64,000 nucleotides of DNA from Jiangella endophytica (GTDB taxonomy: Bacteria > Actinomycetota > Actinomycetes > Jiangellales > Jiangellaceae): positions 62,001 to 126,000 of the forward strand of contig NZ_QVAI01000014.1 of assembly GCF_003427025.1 (NCBI RefSeq), written 5' to 3'. Below the pieces are notes generated by a model that was not told the DNA's origin, made no database searches, and was given only the letters and a program-made list of their open reading frames with translations. A program made the translations under genes and the position numbers. Position 1 is the first letter of the stretch, and every line of letters starts with the position of its first letter. Shown in pieces: positions 42,099 through 50,966 of this stretch.

Positions 42099-42676
42099 CC
42101 GTGGTGGCGGTGGTCCTGCTCACCGTCGCGGCCGTGGCCGGAGCCGTCGTCTGGTACGCCGTCGAGCATCGCCGGCCGACGGCGGGGACGGGAACCTGGC
42201 TGGCCGCGGCCGCGGTGCCGATCGTGCTGGTCGTCGCGGCGGCGTTGTTCGGACTCGGTGGCGACCCGGCCGGCGACGGACTTCTGGGGGTCGCCCGAGC
42301 GGCCGCGGTGGTCGCCGCCGTCACCGGTGGCAGCGTGATCGCGACGGCGCTGCTGCGGGTCGCGGACCGGGGTACCAGCGGCGTCAGGGCCGCCTCCGAT
42401 GAGGACGGCCCGGGTGGCGACGCGACAGCGAACGTGTCCGACCCGCAGACGCTGCGCGGCGGCACGTCCATCGGGGCGCTCGAACGGGTCGCCGTCGCCG
42501 TCACCCTCCTGGCCGGCTGGCCCGAAGGACTCGCGCTGGTTCTGGGCGTCAAAGGGCTCGGCCGCTACCCGGAGCTGCGCCGGCCGGCGGCGGCGGAGCG
42601 GTTCATCATCGGCACGCTGGCCAGCGTGCTCTGGGCCGTCGCCGCGGTCGGAGTGGTCGTCGCGGTGCAGCTGTGA
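42095..42676 (+). CDS. Membrane protein coupled to SatD-like gene
   Basis: 193 residues with about five hydrophobic segments (roughly 3-21, 34-52, 65-85, 130-150 and 168-192) and a glycine/aspartate-rich loop in the middle. ATG at 42095 overlaps the SatD-like stop as ATGA. No characterised family recognised; the tail (FIIGTLASVLWAVAAVGV) recurs in actinobacterial membrane proteins next to satD-like genes. Confidence 0.7.
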   Translation: MTVVAVVLLTVAAVAGAVVWYAVEHRRPTAGTGTWLAAAAVPIVLVVAAALFGLGGDPAGDGLLGVARAAAVVAAVTGGSVIATALLRVADRGTSGVRAASDEDGPGGDATANVSDPQTLRGGTSIGALERVAVAVTLLAGWPEGLALVLGVKGLGRYPELRRPAAAERFIIGTLASVLWAVAAVGVVVAVQL

Positions 42677-42873
42677 CGCGCGGCTGTCCGTACCCACCCG
42701 TAGGGTTGGGGTCCCACCCGAGCGGGGAGGGGTCTACCACTGGCTGAGTTCGCTGGGCGCGTCGTGGGTCCGCGCTCGGATCGGTCGTTGGACGCCCGTG
42801 CGAGCGAGGCCGTGAATCCGCACGGGAGCGGGCCATGGAACTCCCGCGGGAGCGGGCCGCGGGTCCGCCGCGC
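42677..42873. other. Intergenic stretch before minisatellite
   Basis: No gene. Contains degenerate copies of GCGGGAGCGGGCC (around 42820-42860) that shade into the 23-base tandem repeat that follows. Confidence 0.4.
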
Positions 42874-42988
42874 GAACCGGCAGTAGGTGCCCGCGCGAAC
42901 CAGCAGTAGGTGCCCGCGCGAACCAGCAGTAGGTGCCCGCGCGAACCAGCAGTAGGTGCCCGCGTGAACGGGCCGTGGGTGCCCGCGT
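42874..42988. repeat. Five tandem copies of a 23-base unit
   Basis: Unit GAACCAGCAGTAGGTGCCCGCGC. Copies start at 42874, 42897, 42920, 42943 and 42966; copies 2 and 3 are identical, copies 1 and 4 have one change each, copy 5 is degenerate. They are contiguous with no spacers, so this is a minisatellite, not CRISPR. It lies about 100 bases upstream of the FmdB-like gene. Confidence 0.9.
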
Positions 42989-43086
42989 GGACAATGTCGT
43001 GTCGGAGCGGGCATTATTCTTGGCAGTCGAGGGTTGAGAGTGCTAAGAGCCGTCGACCTTCGACGGTGACCCGGGAGGATCCACGC

Positions 43087-43419
43087 GTGCCCACCTACCA
43101 GTACGTCTGCACTGACTGCGGCGAGCCCTTGGAGGCCGTCCAGAAGTTCAGCGACGACGCCCTCACCGAGTGCCCGGCCTGCGGTGGCCGCCTGCGCAAG
43201 GTGTTCTCCGCCGTCGGTGTCGTGTTCAAGGGCTCGGGCTTCTACCGCAACGACAGCCGCTCCACCACGACGTCCAGCACGCCGGCGAGCAGCAGCACCA
43301 GCAACGGCAAAGACTCCTCGTCGTCATCGAGCGACTCCGCCAAGAGCAGCAGCGACTCGTCCACGAAGACCTCGAAGGACTCCTCCTCCGGCTCGAAGGC
43401 GTCCTCCCCCGCCGCCTGA
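43087..43419 (+). CDS. FmdB-family zinc ribbon protein
   Basis: 110 residues from GTG at 43087 behind CGGGAGG. Residues 1-45 form a zinc ribbon: PTYQYVCTDCGEPLE and ECPACGGRLRKVF supply two C-x-x-C pairs; GVVFKGSGFYRNDSR follows as in all FmdB-type regulators. The remaining 50 residues are almost only Ser, Thr and Lys, a disordered tail common in actinobacterial members. Proposed to regulate transcription; function is poorly defined. Confidence 0.9.
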   Translation: MPTYQYVCTDCGEPLEAVQKFSDDALTECPACGGRLRKVFSAVGVVFKGSGFYRNDSRSTTTSSTPASSSTSNGKDSSSSSSDSAKSSSDSSTKTSKDSSSGSKASSPAA

Positions 43420-43500
43420 TCCGTCCACAGGCAGGGTTCGCCCGAACTCGGCTTGTGGACAACCGGTTCGGCGATCTCCGCAGCACCTAGCGTCGTCGGC

Positions 43501-44127
43501 ATGGACGACCCCCGCTCCGCCCTGCAGCGCCTCAGCCGCGCGGCCGGCTGGCATCGCCGGTTGCTCGCCGCCGGGCTGGCCGCGGCCGCCGTCGCGTTCG
43601 CCATCCAGGCCGCGTCGCCCGCCGCGCCGCCGACCGTCGACGTGGTGGTCGCCGCCCGCGATCTGCCGGGCGGCGCCGTCCTCGCTGACGGCGATCTGGC
43701 CGTCGCGGCGTTGCCTCCTGATGCCGTCCCCGACGAGGTCGTTGCGCGGGCCGAGGCGGCGGGTGCGTTGCTCGCGGCGCCCGTCCGGGCCGGCGAGCCG
43801 ATCACCGACCGGCGGTTGCTCGGACCCGGGCTGCTCGACGGCTGGGGTGCGGACGTCGTCGCGGCACCCGTGCGGGTGGCCGACGCCGGGGCCGCGGGAT
43901 ACCTGCGTCCCGGCGACCACATCGACCTGCTGGCGACGGCGCTGGACGGCGCGGCGCGCACTGACGTCGTCGCAGCGGACGTGCCGGTGCTGACGGTTCC
44001 CCCGGCGGGCGACGCAGTGCTCGCCGAGGGCGCGCTGGTCCTCGTCGCGGCCACGCCCGCCGAGGCCGCCGACCTCGCCGCCGCGGCCGTCACCTCGCGG
44101 CTCTCGTTCACCGTCGGTGTGTCGTGA
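43501..44127 (+). CDS. SAF-domain (CpaB/RcpC-like) membrane protein
   Basis: 208 residues. A single N-terminal membrane helix (about 20-42) precedes a SAF domain: VVVAARDLPGGAVLADGDLA with LPPDAVPDEV, then a second domain with GYLRPGDHIDLLA. Resembles the Flp-pilus assembly protein CpaB, but no pilus genes are nearby, a common actinobacterial arrangement with fmdB and mscL. Predicted to face the outside of the membrane. Confidence 0.82.
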   Translation: MDDPRSALQRLSRAAGWHRRLLAAGLAAAAVAFAIQAASPAAPPTVDVVVAARDLPGGAVLADGDLAVAALPPDAVPDEVVARAEAAGALLAAPVRAGEPITDRRLLGPGLLDGWGADVVAAPVRVADAGAAGYLRPGDHIDLLATALDGAARTDVVAADVPVLTVPPAGDAVLAEGALVLVAATPAEAADLAAAAVTSRLSFTVGVS

Positions 44128-44203
44128 TCTCCCCTGATCACGGGCCTTCAGCGGCTAAGGTGTGCCCGGCCAAGCGTCCTCGCACGGGAGAAGGAGATAG
44201 CGG

Positions 44204-44590
44204 ATGCTCAAGGGTTTCAGGGACTTCATCAGCAGGGGCAGCGTCGTCGAACTGGCGGTCGCGGTCGTCATCGGCGCCGCGTTCACGGGCATCGTCAACG
44301 CACTGGTGGACGGCTTCATCAACCCGCTGATCGCGGCAATCTTCGGCCAGCCGAACCTCGCGGCCGTCGGCAACTTCACGATCAACGACGCCGACTTCTC
44401 GATCGGTGTGATTCTCGCCGCGGTCTTCAACTTCCTCTGCGTCGCGGCGGCCGTCTACTTCTTCATCGTCGTGCCGATCAACAAGATGCGCGAGCTGCGG
44501 GCCAACGACCCGGAGTCGGAGGAGGACGTGCCCGCCGAGGAGATCCTGCTGCTCCGCGAGATCCGCGACTCGCTGCGCGACCGCGTCTGA
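44204..44590 (+). CDS. mscL: Large-conductance mechanosensitive channel
   Basis: 128 residues. MscL opens under membrane tension during osmotic downshock. MLKGFRDFISRGSVVELAVAVVIGAAFTGIVNALV is represented by its conserved N-terminal amphipathic helix and first pore helix (residues 1-40); the second helix (about 68-90) is ILAAVFNFLCVAAAVYFFIV, and a charged cytoplasmic bundle ends the protein. Strong GGAGAAGGAG before the ATG. Confidence 0.96.
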   Translation: MLKGFRDFISRGSVVELAVAVVIGAAFTGIVNALVDGFINPLIAAIFGQPNLAAVGNFTINDADFSIGVILAAVFNFLCVAAAVYFFIVVPINKMRELRANDPESEEDVPAEEILLLREIRDSLRDRV

Positions 44591-44662
44591 CCACCGATCG
44601 GCCGGGGGTCGCCGTCCCGAGCGGGCGGCGCCCCTGACGATGTCGGCGAGGCTCGTCCGACC

Positions 44663-44724
44663 TCGATAGCGGGACGTCCGCTTCACATCCAAAAAAGCCC
44701 GCGAAACGCGACGACGGCTATCGA
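44663..44724. terminator. Weak inverted repeat between convergent genes
   Basis: TCGATAGC (44663) and GCTATCGA (44717) pair across 46 bases between mscL and the convergent microprotein gene. Long loop and short stem, so only a tentative terminator. Confidence 0.3.
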
Positions 44725-44761
44725 AGTCGGCCGGTCGCCACGATCTGGGCCCGTCGGCGGG

Positions 44762-44899
44762 TCACCAGTGCGGCGGACGCTCCTCGAGCAGTCGCGCGTC
44801 GTTGGAGGCGTCGTCGTCGCCCCAGCCGGTGGGACGTTCGTCGGTGGTGGTGTCGGGCAGGACCTCGAGGTCGTCCTCCCAGCCGGATGCGCTGCTCAT
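44762..44899 (-). CDS. Conserved 45-residue acidic PPHW microprotein
   Basis: ATG at 44899, TGA at 44762. The product is very acidic (EDDLEVLPDTTTDE, GWGDDDASNDARL) and ends LLEERPPHW, the C-terminus of a small protein that I recall as conserved across actinobacteria with the same ERPPHW ending. AGAGGAACC precedes it. No function is known. Encoded 67 bases downstream of the CBS-domain gene on the same strand. Confidence 0.7.
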   Translation of the reverse strand: MSSASGWEDDLEVLPDTTTDERPTGWGDDDASNDARLLEERPPHW

Positions 44900-44965
44900 G
44901 CCCGTGGTTCCTCTCGTTGCTCGAGCCCCCAGCCGGCGCCGCTGCCGGCCGTTCGATCGGCCGGT

Positions 44966-45424
44966 TCAGTCCAGGTCGCCCGCCTCGACGCGGGCCAGCC
45001 GGCGCTGCCGGACCAGGTTGTCGACGTCGATCTCCGGCACGCCGGTCTCGTACCAGAGTGCCGCGAAGACGCCGATGACGTCGCGCTGGCTCAGGATGCC
45101 GGCCAGCTTGCCGTCGTCGACGATCGGGAGGTGGCGGATCCAGTGCTGCGCCATCAGCCGGGCCGCCTCGCGCACGTGTGTGTCGGGCTCGGCGGTGACG
45201 ACGTCGCGGGTCATGACGTCCTCGATGGGCGCCTTGTCGGGGTCGGCGCCCCGGCCGACCGCCCGCATGACGTCGCGCTCGGTGACGATGCCCACGATCG
45301 CCTCGCCGTCGACGATGACCACCGACCCGGTCTGCTGCTTCCACATCTGCTCCGCCGCGCTACGCAGCGTCCCCGTGGTGGAGTCGGTGATGGTGGCACT
45401 GGTCATGATCTCGTCGACGCGCAC
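44966..45424 (-). CDS. CBS-domain pair protein
   Basis: 152 residues holding two CBS domains (about 5-60 and 75-130) that bind adenine nucleotides. The start MRVDEIMTSATITDSTTG and the two repeats GSVVIVDGEAIVGIVTERDV and RHLPIVDDGKLAGILSQRDV are diagnostic. No fused effector domain, so it acts as a stand-alone sensor. Function in this organism unknown. Confidence 0.92.
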   Translation of the reverse strand: MRVDEIMTSATITDSTTGTLRSAAEQMWKQQTGSVVIVDGEAIVGIVTERDVMRAVGRGADPDKAPIEDVMTRDVVTAEPDTHVREAARLMAQHWIRHLPIVDDGKLAGILSQRDVIGVFAALWYETGVPEIDVDNLVRQRRLARVEAGDLD

Positions 45425-45666
45425 GGTTCTCTGCTCCCCCTGAACGACTCATCTGCTGGAAGATCACCAGCGTAGAACAGGTTCCTGTGAGACCGGCGAC
45501 GGATTTCCGGATCCGTGAGATCAGCGCTCGGTCGCCTTCTGCGGCTGCCCGGGTCCCCGCCGTCCTCGTATGACCGGACGACGTCCAAACAGCGGACGGA
45601 GCCGGCTGGGCGATTCGCCTTCGGCAACGCAGGCCGTCCCCGTGATCATGGGGCGAGGGAGCGGGC

Positions 45667-48600
45667 TTATGCGGCTGGCGACCCGGCCCGAGCGACCCGC
45701 ACCGCGTGACGCAGGACGTCGGCTGTGCGAGCGTCGTCGATGTCGAGGGTGAGGTCGGCAGCGAGCAGCCCGACCACGTCGTCCACTCGGCGGGCGAGGC
45801 CGTCGGACTCGGTCCAGCGGGCCAGCGCGGCCAGTTCGCGACCGGTGTAGTCGCTGACCGAACGGCCGCTGACGATGAGCGGACGGTTGCCCTGACGCAC
45901 CGGCTCCGGCTCCGCCTCGGCTGCGGCCGCGGCGGGCGCAGCCGAGGCCGCGGCCGATCCGCTGGCAGGCTTGCCGCTCTCGGCCGTCTCGCCAGTCCCG
46001 CCCGACTTGGCCGGCGACGCGGCGGATCCGGCCGGCGAGCCGCCGCCCGACGAGCCGCCGCCCGAGGATGCGGCAGGCTCCGACGCACCCGTGTCGGGTG
46101 CGCCCGCGGCCTGCTCACCCGTGCCCTCGGCGTCGGCCACCCCCGTGGACTGCGCCCCTTCGGCCTGCGCCTCCGAACCCTTCGGCCCGTTGCCGGCCAG
46201 CGACCGCTGCCCGATCGGCGGCCGCTGCGCTCCGACCGCACCCCGCGCGGGCACCGGCTCGTCCTCCGGCATCCCTGCCACGATGTCCGCCTCGGCCGCC
46301 GCGACCGCCCAGTCGTAGGCGTCGGCATCCTTGACGGCCTGCTCGTACGTCGCCAGCAACCGCTCGGTCTCGGCGTCCGGGTCGGCCGCCCAGGCCGCCG
46401 ACCAGATGCGGTGCACTGCCCAGCCGAGCCGTGTCAGCTGCTCCTGCCGCAGCCGCTCCCGCTCGCGCGCGCTGCGCCTCGCCGCATACGTCTCGCCGTC
46501 GGTCTCGATCGCCAGCACGAACCGCGACCGCCGCGTGGGGTGGCGGACCGCGATGGCGACACCGCCGGGCCCGCCGTGGCCGAGCACGATCTCCGCCTCG
46601 ACGCCGGCCTCCTGGAGGCGCTCGGCGACGGTCTCGGCGAGCACGCCGGAGCGGCCGGGCGCCGCCGTCGCACCCTCGACCCAGTCGGGCTGCGGGCCCT
46701 GCTGCACGTACGCCAGGAACTGCCCGAGCGCCTGTGCACCGGGCGTGGTCAGCCGCCGCGGGCTGAGGTCCTCGGCGCCGAAGGTCGCGACGACGGTGAG
46801 CCGCTCGCGCGAGCACAGCGTCGCCGCGCTGAGGCGCCGTTCGCCGCCGGGCCGGCCCAGGGCGCCGAAGCGGTACAGGATGCGGCCGTCGACCGACCGC
46901 CCGTACCCGAGCGTCAGGATGATCGCGTCGCGCACGTCGCCGGAGACCCGCTCGACGTCCTTGATGAAGAACGGCTCGGCGCGGTCGCCACGAAGGTGCG
47001 GCGCGACCTCGGGCGCCCGGATCAGCGCGTGCCGCAGCGCCGCGTCCAGCCGCTCGGCGTGCCGCGGCCCGAGCGTCACGACGCCGAGGCTCTCGTGCGG
47101 GCGCTTGCGGACGTGGTCGAGGACCAGCTCGACGACCCGGCTGACCTCGTCGGACGAGCTGTCGACGGGGTCTTCGGCGATCGGGTCGGAGTCAACCGTC
47201 TCCATGGTCACGCGGTCGGTGCCGCCGACGCCGGGGACGGGCGTCAGGCGGTCGGCATGCGTCGTTCGGGCGGCGAAGCCGACGAGGCGGTCGTCGCGGA
47301 CCCGGTGCTGCCCGGTGAGCAGCCGCTCGGGCAGCGCATCGCGGAGCAGGTCGACGACGGAGGCGGGCGGGTCTTGCGCCCACGGCCCCTCCTGCTCGTC
47401 GGGGTCCGGCGCGGGCTCGACGGCGGTGGTGAACGGCGGCCGCGCGACGTCGTCGTCGCCGACGAGCACGATGCGGGCGCCACGGGCCAGCGCCGGGACG
47501 GCCTCGGCGACGGCGAGCCGTCCGGCGTCCTCGACCACGACCACGTCGAACAGCGGCCGCGGGGGCAGCAACTCGGCGACCGCCAGCGGCGACGTGACCC
47601 AGCACGGCACCGTTGCCAGCGCAAGGTCCGGTGCCTCCTCGACGAGCGCGCGCGGCGTCGCAGGTAGTGCGCCGTCGGGCGATTCCGTCAGCACCGCGGC
47701 CTGGCCCTCGTGCTCGGACGCGACGTCGGCGAACCGGCCCCGCCGCGCCTCCAGCACGCGGCCGGCGGCGGCGCGCACCTCGACCATGTCGGCGGCGCGG
47801 AACTCCTCCAGCCGCCGCTCGTGCGCGTAGCGGTCGAACCGGCCGAGCGCGGGGTCGGTGGAGCGCCACAGATCCAGCAGCGAGGAGTACCACGCGTAGT
47901 CGAAGACCGCCTCGACCTGGTCGGCGCTCATCCCGCGGCGCCGCAGCTCGGCGATGAGGTCGTCCAGCCCGGCGGCGGACAGCTCGGCCTGCAGCTCGTA
48001 CAGCCGCGGCAGCGACCGCAGGTGACCGGCGTCGGCGATCAGCTCGTCGAGGCGTTTCGCGACGTCGGCGAAGGACAGGTGCTCGAAGTCGGCGGTGCGC
48101 GGGTTGCCGTCGGCCAGCGTCGCGAGCGCGTGCCGGACGCCCTTGGCGGCGTCGACGGCGTTGGCCAGGTGCGGACCGGTGCGCGGCGGCTTGCCGTCGC
48201 GCGACCGCTCGCGCCACGTCGCCAATTGCTGCTGCGCGGCGATCAGGCCCTCGTGCAGCAGCGGACGGTGCTGCCGGCTCCCCTTGCCGGTGAGGTCGGC
48301 GAGCCGTTTACGCAGCTTGCGCCGGGCGAAGAAGCCGGGCTCGGCGCCCTGCGCCGTGCGGTAGGCGCGGTCGCCGGTGGCGGCGGCCAGCTCGGCGAGC
48401 GGCTCGTCCCAGATCTGCGCGCCGAGCGTCTCGATGGTGCGTCCGACCGACGCCAGCAGGTCGACGGTCTCGAGGCACTCCGCCACGCTGCTCGGCCCGG
48501 CCAGCCCGACCTCGACGGCGGCCCGTGTGGAGGCGTTCTTCAGCCGTGGCAGTGCCCGTTCGCGCAGCTCCGTGACGGTGCCGAGCAGCGCGTCGGCGGC

Positions 48601-50007
48601 CCGGATGTCGGGGACGTCGGAGCCGAACCACGGCGACCCGGACTCCGTCAGCGTCAGGCCCTCGATGTTCGCGAAGTCGCGTAGCTGCAGCCGGACGTGC
48701 GCCGTGCTGCCGGCCCGTGCGAGAACGTCCGGGTTCACCCGCGCGGACGTGCGGGCGAACTCCTGCGCCGTCGCGACCAGCACCATCGCCTCGTGCGCCG
48801 TGGAGCCCCACGGCTGGCGGATCGCGTGGATCGCGTCGCGGTAGCCGTCGAGCTCCGTCCCCAGCGTGGCGGCGGTTCCCGGCGTGATGTGCTCGAACTC
48901 GCCGGGCCGGGCCTGCCGCAGCCGGCGGGCGGTCTCGGCGATCTGCTGAGCGGCGGCAGCGGGGGCCGTGCGCCCCGCGTCGAGGACGACGTCGCGCAGG
49001 CCGACGGAGTCGAGCCGGGCGACGAGGTCGTCGAGGACGATGCGCTTCTCGCCCACGACGAGCACCCGCTGGCCCCGTCCGACCAGCTCCGACACCAGTG
49101 CCGCGACGGTCTGGGTGCGGCCCGTGCCGGGCGCGGCCGCGACCCGCAGGTGACCGTCGCCGGCGGCGGCAGCGACGACCTCGTCCTGCTCGCTGTCGGC
49201 GTCGAGGACCCGATAGCGCAGCTCGGCCGGGCTGCCGGTGCGGGCGACGGCGGACAGTGCGGCGGAGTCGCCGGCCAGCGCGGCGACGACGTCGTTGCCC
49301 TGCAGGTCGACGCCGAGCGCGGCGAGGTCGCGGCTGAGCGCCAGCGGAACCGTCGTGAACGTCGCGAGCACCGCTCGGTGGGCGATGGCGAACCCGTCGA
49401 CCACGTGCGGCGGAGCGAACTCGCGCAGCCGCTCGACCACCGTCGCGTACCGCAGCCGGCCGGCCGGGTCGCGCAGGTCGTCGGTGGCGAACCGCAGCCC
49501 GAGCTGGGAGTCCAGCGCCCACAGCAGCACCGGGTTGACGAACGGGTCGTCGGCGATGGTGATGGTGAAGTCGGTCTCGGCCGGGTCGCGCGCCTCGACG
49601 ATCGCCGAGCGGAGCATGACCGGCGCCGTCGGACGGCGCGCGGCGAACGGGTTCGCCCAGGTCGCGATGCCGACGGCAAGGTAGGAGACGGCGATGCCGC
49701 GCTCTTCGGCCAGCTCGCGGGACTTGTCGCGGATGGCCCGCACCGACCGCAGCGCGGACGTCCGCAGTGGCTCGTACGGGAACAGCTTGGAGACGAGGAC
49801 CGGCTCGCCCTCGAGCAGCAGCTTGCGCGCCTCCGGCTCGGCCGCCGCGAGGTCGAGCGTCCCCACCTTGAGGTCGCGATAGGACAGCAGCGGGTCCCGC
49901 CCGCCGAGCGCGGCGAGCTCGCCACTCCACCGTTCGACGGCGTGCGCGACCAGTTCCGCACGGGTCGGAACGGGGCCGGCGACGGCGTCGCTGCGCATCG
50001 CGCTCAC
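45667..50007 (-). CDS. Giant SF1 helicase with Vsr-like nuclease, altered Walker motifs
   Basis: 1446 residues. N-terminal 290 residues resemble the DUF4011 leader of large AAA/helicase proteins; then an SF1-type helicase, a Vsr/MTES_1575-like endonuclease (FVLAIETDGETYAARR, then LGWAVHRIWS, about residues 1160-1210), a Gly/Ser/Ala-rich linker and a C-terminal helical domain. The Walker A site reads APGTGRTQT, Arg in place of the invariant Lys, and the motif II position reads VVVVEDAGRL, without the usual DE pair. The rest of the protein is intact and codon use is normal. Related proteins act in DNA repair or phage defence; ATPase activity here is doubtful. Confidence 0.82.
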   Translation of the reverse strand: MSAMRSDAVAGPVPTRAELVAHAVERWSGELAALGGRDPLLSYRDLKVGTLDLAAAEPEARKLLLEGEPVLVSKLFPYEPLRTSALRSVRAIRDKSRELAEERGIAVSYLAVGIATWANPFAARRPTAPVMLRSAIVEARDPAETDFTITIADDPFVNPVLLWALDSQLGLRFATDDLRDPAGRLRYATVVERLREFAPPHVVDGFAIAHRAVLATFTTVPLALSRDLAALGVDLQGNDVVAALAGDSAALSAVARTGSPAELRYRVLDADSEQDEVVAAAAGDGHLRVAAAPGTGRTQTVAALVSELVGRGQRVLVVGEKRIVLDDLVARLDSVGLRDVVLDAGRTAPAAAAQQIAETARRLRQARPGEFEHITPGTAATLGTELDGYRDAIHAIRQPWGSTAHEAMVLVATAQEFARTSARVNPDVLARAGSTAHVRLQLRDFANIEGLTLTESGSPWFGSDVPDIRAADALLGTVTELRERALPRLKNASTRAAVEVGLAGPSSVAECLETVDLLASVGRTIETLGAQIWDEPLAELAAATGDRAYRTAQGAEPGFFARRKLRKRLADLTGKGSRQHRPLLHEGLIAAQQQLATWRERSRDGKPPRTGPHLANAVDAAKGVRHALATLADGNPRTADFEHLSFADVAKRLDELIADAGHLRSLPRLYELQAELSAAGLDDLIAELRRRGMSADQVEAVFDYAWYSSLLDLWRSTDPALGRFDRYAHERRLEEFRAADMVEVRAAAGRVLEARRGRFADVASEHEGQAAVLTESPDGALPATPRALVEEAPDLALATVPCWVTSPLAVAELLPPRPLFDVVVVEDAGRLAVAEAVPALARGARIVLVGDDDVARPPFTTAVEPAPDPDEQEGPWAQDPPASVVDLLRDALPERLLTGQHRVRDDRLVGFAARTTHADRLTPVPGVGGTDRVTMETVDSDPIAEDPVDSSSDEVSRVVELVLDHVRKRPHESLGVVTLGPRHAERLDAALRHALIRAPEVAPHLRGDRAEPFFIKDVERVSGDVRDAIILTLGYGRSVDGRILYRFGALGRPGGERRLSAATLCSRERLTVVATFGAEDLSPRRLTTPGAQALGQFLAYVQQGPQPDWVEGATAAPGRSGVLAETVAERLQEAGVEAEIVLGHGGPGGVAIAVRHPTRRSRFVLAIETDGETYAARRSARERERLRQEQLTRLGWAVHRIWSAAWAADPDAETERLLATYEQAVKDADAYDWAVAAAEADIVAGMPEDEPVPARGAVGAQRPPIGQRSLAGNGPKGSEAQAEGAQSTGVADAEGTGEQAAGAPDTGASEPAASSGGGSSGGGSPAGSAASPAKSGGTGETAESGKPASGSAAASAAPAAAAAEAEPEPVRQGNRPLIVSGRSVSDYTGRELAALARWTESDGLARRVDDVVGLLAADLTLDIDDARTADVLRHAVRVARAGSPAA

Positions 50008-50268
50008 GTGATCGGGAGCTGGGGTACCGGATGCCTCACACCCCGGAGGCTAGTTCGCCGAGCCCGCGCATGTGTGGAGGCAAGCCGAACACGTGCGCAA
50101 AGGTTTAACCGCAGGCTGTCCGGTTTGTCCCGGACGGATATCCTCACGGGAGCGGGTACATGCCATGCCGGCCGGTGCCATGGCCTAGAGTGGCGCCGGT
50201 CCACGGGGGGCACGGGTTCCGGCACGGAGAGGAGACCGGAACCAAGTCAGGCTCGAAAGGTGAGAGTC

Positions 50269-50811
50269 GTGAAACTGCTCGAGGATGTCCCCTCGGCTGT
50301 CGCCCACCGCCCACCGCCGCGTCGCACCAGGCTCACCCTCGGGGTGGCGGCAGTGTTCCTGCTGGTGGCGGCCGTTTTGGGCGTGGTACTGGTCGCGTCC
50401 AGCGGCGGAGCGGGGGACACCGCGGCGGACCGCGATCCGCGTCCGTCCGGGACGCTCGCCGACTGGACCACCGCGATCACCGACGTGTGCACGACCGTGG
50501 CAGCGGAACAGCCGATCATGGCGGAAGGCCCCGAGGCGCGGCTGGACGTCGCCAACCTCGGCGCCGTCCAAGCGGGCACGAGCGCGCTGGTCGCGGCCGT
50601 GCACGACGTGCCGCTGCCGGCTGAGGAGGCCGAGCAGGCGCAGGCGAGCGCCACCGTCGCCGCCGGCGACCAGGCCGCGCAGGCGTGGACGGCGCTGACG
50701 GACAGCACTGCCGAGGCGCCCCCGGAGCAGGTTGCCCAGGCCGCGGAACTGACGGCCGGCTTCGTCGCCGGCATGACCCAGCTCGGGGTGAACTGCGCGC
50801 CGATCGGCTGA
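50269..50811 (+). CDS. Hypothetical membrane-anchored exported protein
   Basis: 180 residues from GTG at 50269 (GTG at 50260 is an equal alternative). One membrane helix (about 25-47; LTLGVAAVFLLVAAVLGVVLV) and a small helical extracytoplasmic domain with two Cys (TDVCTTV and GVNCAPIG) that could pair. No family recognised. It ends just before the tryptophan leader of trpS and may be co-transcribed, but the attenuator makes trpS independently controlled. Confidence 0.65.
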   Translation: MKLLEDVPSAVAHRPPPRRTRLTLGVAAVFLLVAAVLGVVLVASSGGAGDTAADRDPRPSGTLADWTTAITDVCTTVAAEQPIMAEGPEARLDVANLGAVQAGTSALVAAVHDVPLPAEEAEQAQASATVAAGDQAAQAWTALTDSTAEAPPEQVAQAAELTAGFVAGMTQLGVNCAPIG

Positions 50812-50834
50812 CGTCGGCGCGGTAAGGTGGAGGG

Positions 50835-50873
50835 GTGAAGTCCCTCGTGCTGGTGTGGTGGCTGCCTTCGTAG
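50835..50873 (+). CDS. trp leader peptide
   Basis: 12-residue peptide MKSLVLVWWLPS from GTG at 50835, with GGTGGAGG ahead. Tandem Trp codons (TGGTGG) are the sensor of tryptophan supply; ribosome stalling there decides between the two downstream hairpins. Its stop codon overlaps segment 2 of the attenuator. Confidence 0.88.
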   Translation: MKSLVLVWWLPS

Positions 50874-50919
50874 GCGGCCCACTTCAGCATGTTCATCGGC
50901 CGCCGCGACGGCGGCCGAT
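50873..50919 (+). promoter_or_regulatory. Tryptophan attenuator upstream of trpS
   Basis: Segment 2 GGCGGCC (50873-50879), segment 3 GGCCGCC (50898-50904) and segment 4 GGCGGCC (50910-50916). Segments 3 and 4 lie in the perfect 10-base hairpin ATCGGCCGCC / GGCGGCCGAT (50895-50919, terminator); segments 2 and 3 can pair instead (antiterminator). No U-tract, as usual in actinobacteria. With the Trp-Trp leader it forms a complete ribosome-mediated attenuator. Confidence 0.85.
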
Positions 50920-50966
50920 CAGGTGACAGCTCTCGCGGTGGCCCTGCCACCGAGACGGAGAGCGTC

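Noticed and set aside
42874-42988. CRISPR array
   Set aside because: The repeats are directly adjacent with no unique spacers and no cas genes are near.
42565-43014. Minus-strand frames through the 23-base repeat encoding TYCWFARAPTAGSRGHL-like periodic peptides
   Set aside because: Periodicity comes from the DNA repeat; no ribosome-binding site and no protein-like ends.
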